Shown: positions 7,401 to 8,460 of the stretch, in pieces
How the letters are laid out: the number at the start of each line of letters is the position of its first letter
Numbering within the stretch: the first letter of the stretch is position 1
NCBI GenBank assembly: GCA_002345825.1
Contig: DDWD01000080.1
Coordinates: forward strand, 1-8,460
Length of the DNA: 8,460 nt
Source: Bacteroidales bacterium UBA2295
Lineage (GTDB): Bacteria > Bacteroidota > Bacteroidia > Bacteroidales > Tenuifilaceae
Reading direction: 5' to 3'
The notes under the pieces: model-generated
What the model saw: only the letters and a program-made list of their open reading frames with translations
What the model was told of the DNA's origin: nothing
The model's database searches: none
Translations under genes and position numbers: made by a program

Positions 7401-8460
7401 ATGAACATAATAAAGAAAACCGTAATAGTTTTAACGATCATTGTTCCAATGGTTATTCTAAGCGGATGCGATTTGGAAGAGGCCAATGTAAACCCCAATG
7501 ATGTGACCAGCGTGCCGGCCAACGTGCTGCTTCCATTTAACCAGGAAAGAACCGCTCGCCTTATGGCCGGGACCACTCAGGTAATGGCTGGTATTTTTAT
7601 GCAGTACTATAGGGGCGTTGAGAACCACCCATTGCCAATTCAAACCTACCGTGTTGATGAGGCACTTTACACTGAGTGGAATTTTCAGGATTACTATAAT
7701 GGCCCTATGGTCAACTTGGCCCACATGATTGAAATAGCCGAAACCGATGGCAATATGCCACACTATGTAGGAATTGGAAAAACCTTGTTGGCACTTTGCT
7801 TAGGAAATGTTACATCGCTTTGGGGTGATGTGCCGTTTACTGAGGCTCTAAAAGGCTCAGAATTTCCTAACCCTAAGTACGACTCACAGGAGGCTATTTA
7901 TGAAAGTATTCAGCAACTGTTGGATGAGGCTATAGCAGAGTTTGAAAAAGAAAACCTAGGGCTTACCCCTAGTTCCGATGACCTGATTTTTGGGGGTAAC
8001 TCGAGCAGCTGGTTGCGAGTGGCCTACTCCCTAAAAGCTCGATACTATATGCATCTCACTAAAAGATCCGATGATCTTCCTTACAATCCAACCCAAAAGG
8101 CTCTAGATGCGTTGGAGAATGCAATCATGTCGAGCGATTTTGATCTTGAGTATCAGTATGGCTTTTCCGTAGCGGAGCAAAATCCATTCTATTCATTCTG
8201 TCGGCTCGATTACTTAATACCCAATACCAACTTCACTAATATGCTGCTGGGAATGGGCGATCCACGACGATCGTATTTATACCGTATGGTATATGGAGTT
8301 GGGAGCTTAAGCAATTCGTACTTTACCTCTCCCGAGTCGCCAGTGCTGATGGTTACATACCATGAGGTTAAGTTCATTGAGGCCGAGGCGAGACTAAGGC
8401 TTGATGTAAACGATCCTTTGGCCCAGGACGCATTGCAGGATGCTGTAAGGGCCAATATCC
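7401..8460 (+). CDS. SusD/RagB-like outer-membrane lipoprotein (SusD-like_2 type), 3' truncated by window edge
   Basis: The frame from ATG 7401 is open to the window end: 353 complete codons of an expected roughly 480-540. It encodes the surface lipoprotein that caps the SusC barrel and binds substrate. A signal peptide with lipobox ILSGC gives lipidated Cys23. The acidic residues just after it (CDLEE) resemble the surface-export signal of Bacteroidota lipoproteins. Family motifs visible are NPNDVTSVPANVLLP (31-45), VTSLWGDVPFTEAL (137-150), a TPR-type helix WLRVAYSLKARYYMHLTK (204-221), the DPRR motif (287-290) and TYHEVKFIEAEARLR (319-333). These fit the SusD-like_2 group (Pfam PF12771) better than classical SusD. 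The stretch between DPRR and the TYHEVKF helix is only about 28 residues, which looks short. It starts 17 bp after the SusC stop, so the two form a transcription unit. Confidence 0.94.
   Translation, partial: MNIIKKTVIVLTIIVPMVILSGCDLEEANVNPNDVTSVPANVLLPFNQERTARLMAGTTQVMAGIFMQYYRGVENHPLPIQTYRVDEALYTEWNFQDYYNGPMVNLAHMIEIAETDGNMPHYVGIGKTLLALCLGNVTSLWGDVPFTEALKGSEFPNPKYDSQEAIYESIQQLLDEAIAEFEKENLGLTPSSDDLIFGGNSSSWLRVAYSLKARYYMHLTKRSDDLPYNPTQKALDALENAIMSSDFDLEYQYGFSVAEQNPFYSFCRLDYLIPNTNFTNMLLGMGDPRRSYLYRMVYGVGSLSNSYFTSPESPVLMVTYHEVKFIEAEARLRLDVNDPLAQDALQDAVRANI

Noticed and set aside
7229..7501. Plus-strand 90-codon frame spanning the SusC/SusD junction
   Set aside because: It overlaps the end of the SusC frame and the start of the SusD-like frame in another phase. 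Both of those have unmistakable terminal motifs (VEFSLQITY; lipobox ILSGC).
7458..7763. Minus-strand 101-codon frame
   Set aside because: It is antisense to the SusD-like gene, with no recognisable domain and no promoter or start context.
8210..8455. Minus-strand 81-codon frame at the right edge
   Set aside because: It is antisense to the conserved TYHEVKFIEAEA part of the SusD-like gene, so a shadow frame.

Overview
The window reads as a chromosomal segment of a Bacteroidota bacterium. Three signs support this: a SusC-like/SusD-like outer-membrane pair, a secreted protein ending in a type IX secretion (T9SS) sorting domain, and starts without Shine-Dalgarno sequences. An anaerobic Bacteroidales/Marinilabiliales-type organism would fit, but that is a guess from overall style and not from a marker gene.

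Layout. Positions 2-1099 (+) hold the C-terminal 365 residues of a YfcC-family inner-membrane transporter whose start lies left of the window. Positions 1100-1587 are non-coding. They contain a symmetric 208-bp palindromic element (1264-1471) built from three nested pairs of inverted repeats, resembling a REP doublet or small MITE. A hairpin terminator at 1533-1564 follows. Positions 1588-4071 (-) encode an 827-residue secreted modular protein: signal peptide, two tandem beta-sandwich modules, two DUF5018-like domains, a cleaved-adhesin/choice-of-anchor-J-like domain and a T9SS tail. A 195-bp divergent intergenic region with nested dyads separates it from a rightward pair: a complete SusC/RagA-family TonB-dependent transporter (4267-7383) and, 17 bp downstream, a SusD-like lipoprotein (7401 to the right edge, truncated by the window).

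How the parts may work together. SusC and SusD homologues form the barrel and the lipoprotein lid that bind and import oligomers (glycans or peptides) across the outer membrane. The divergent T9SS protein would be exported to the surface or medium, and its binding-type domains could help capture the same substrate, but no catalytic domain is visible and the substrate cannot be read from this window. The YfcC-family carrier could move a small organic or amino acid across the inner membrane, but it is convergent to, and separated by the palindromic element from, the rest, so a functional link is weak.

I did not find a clearly new biological system. The most unusual items are the symmetric palindromic element, the offset module structure of the T9SS protein, and the nested dyads between the divergent genes.
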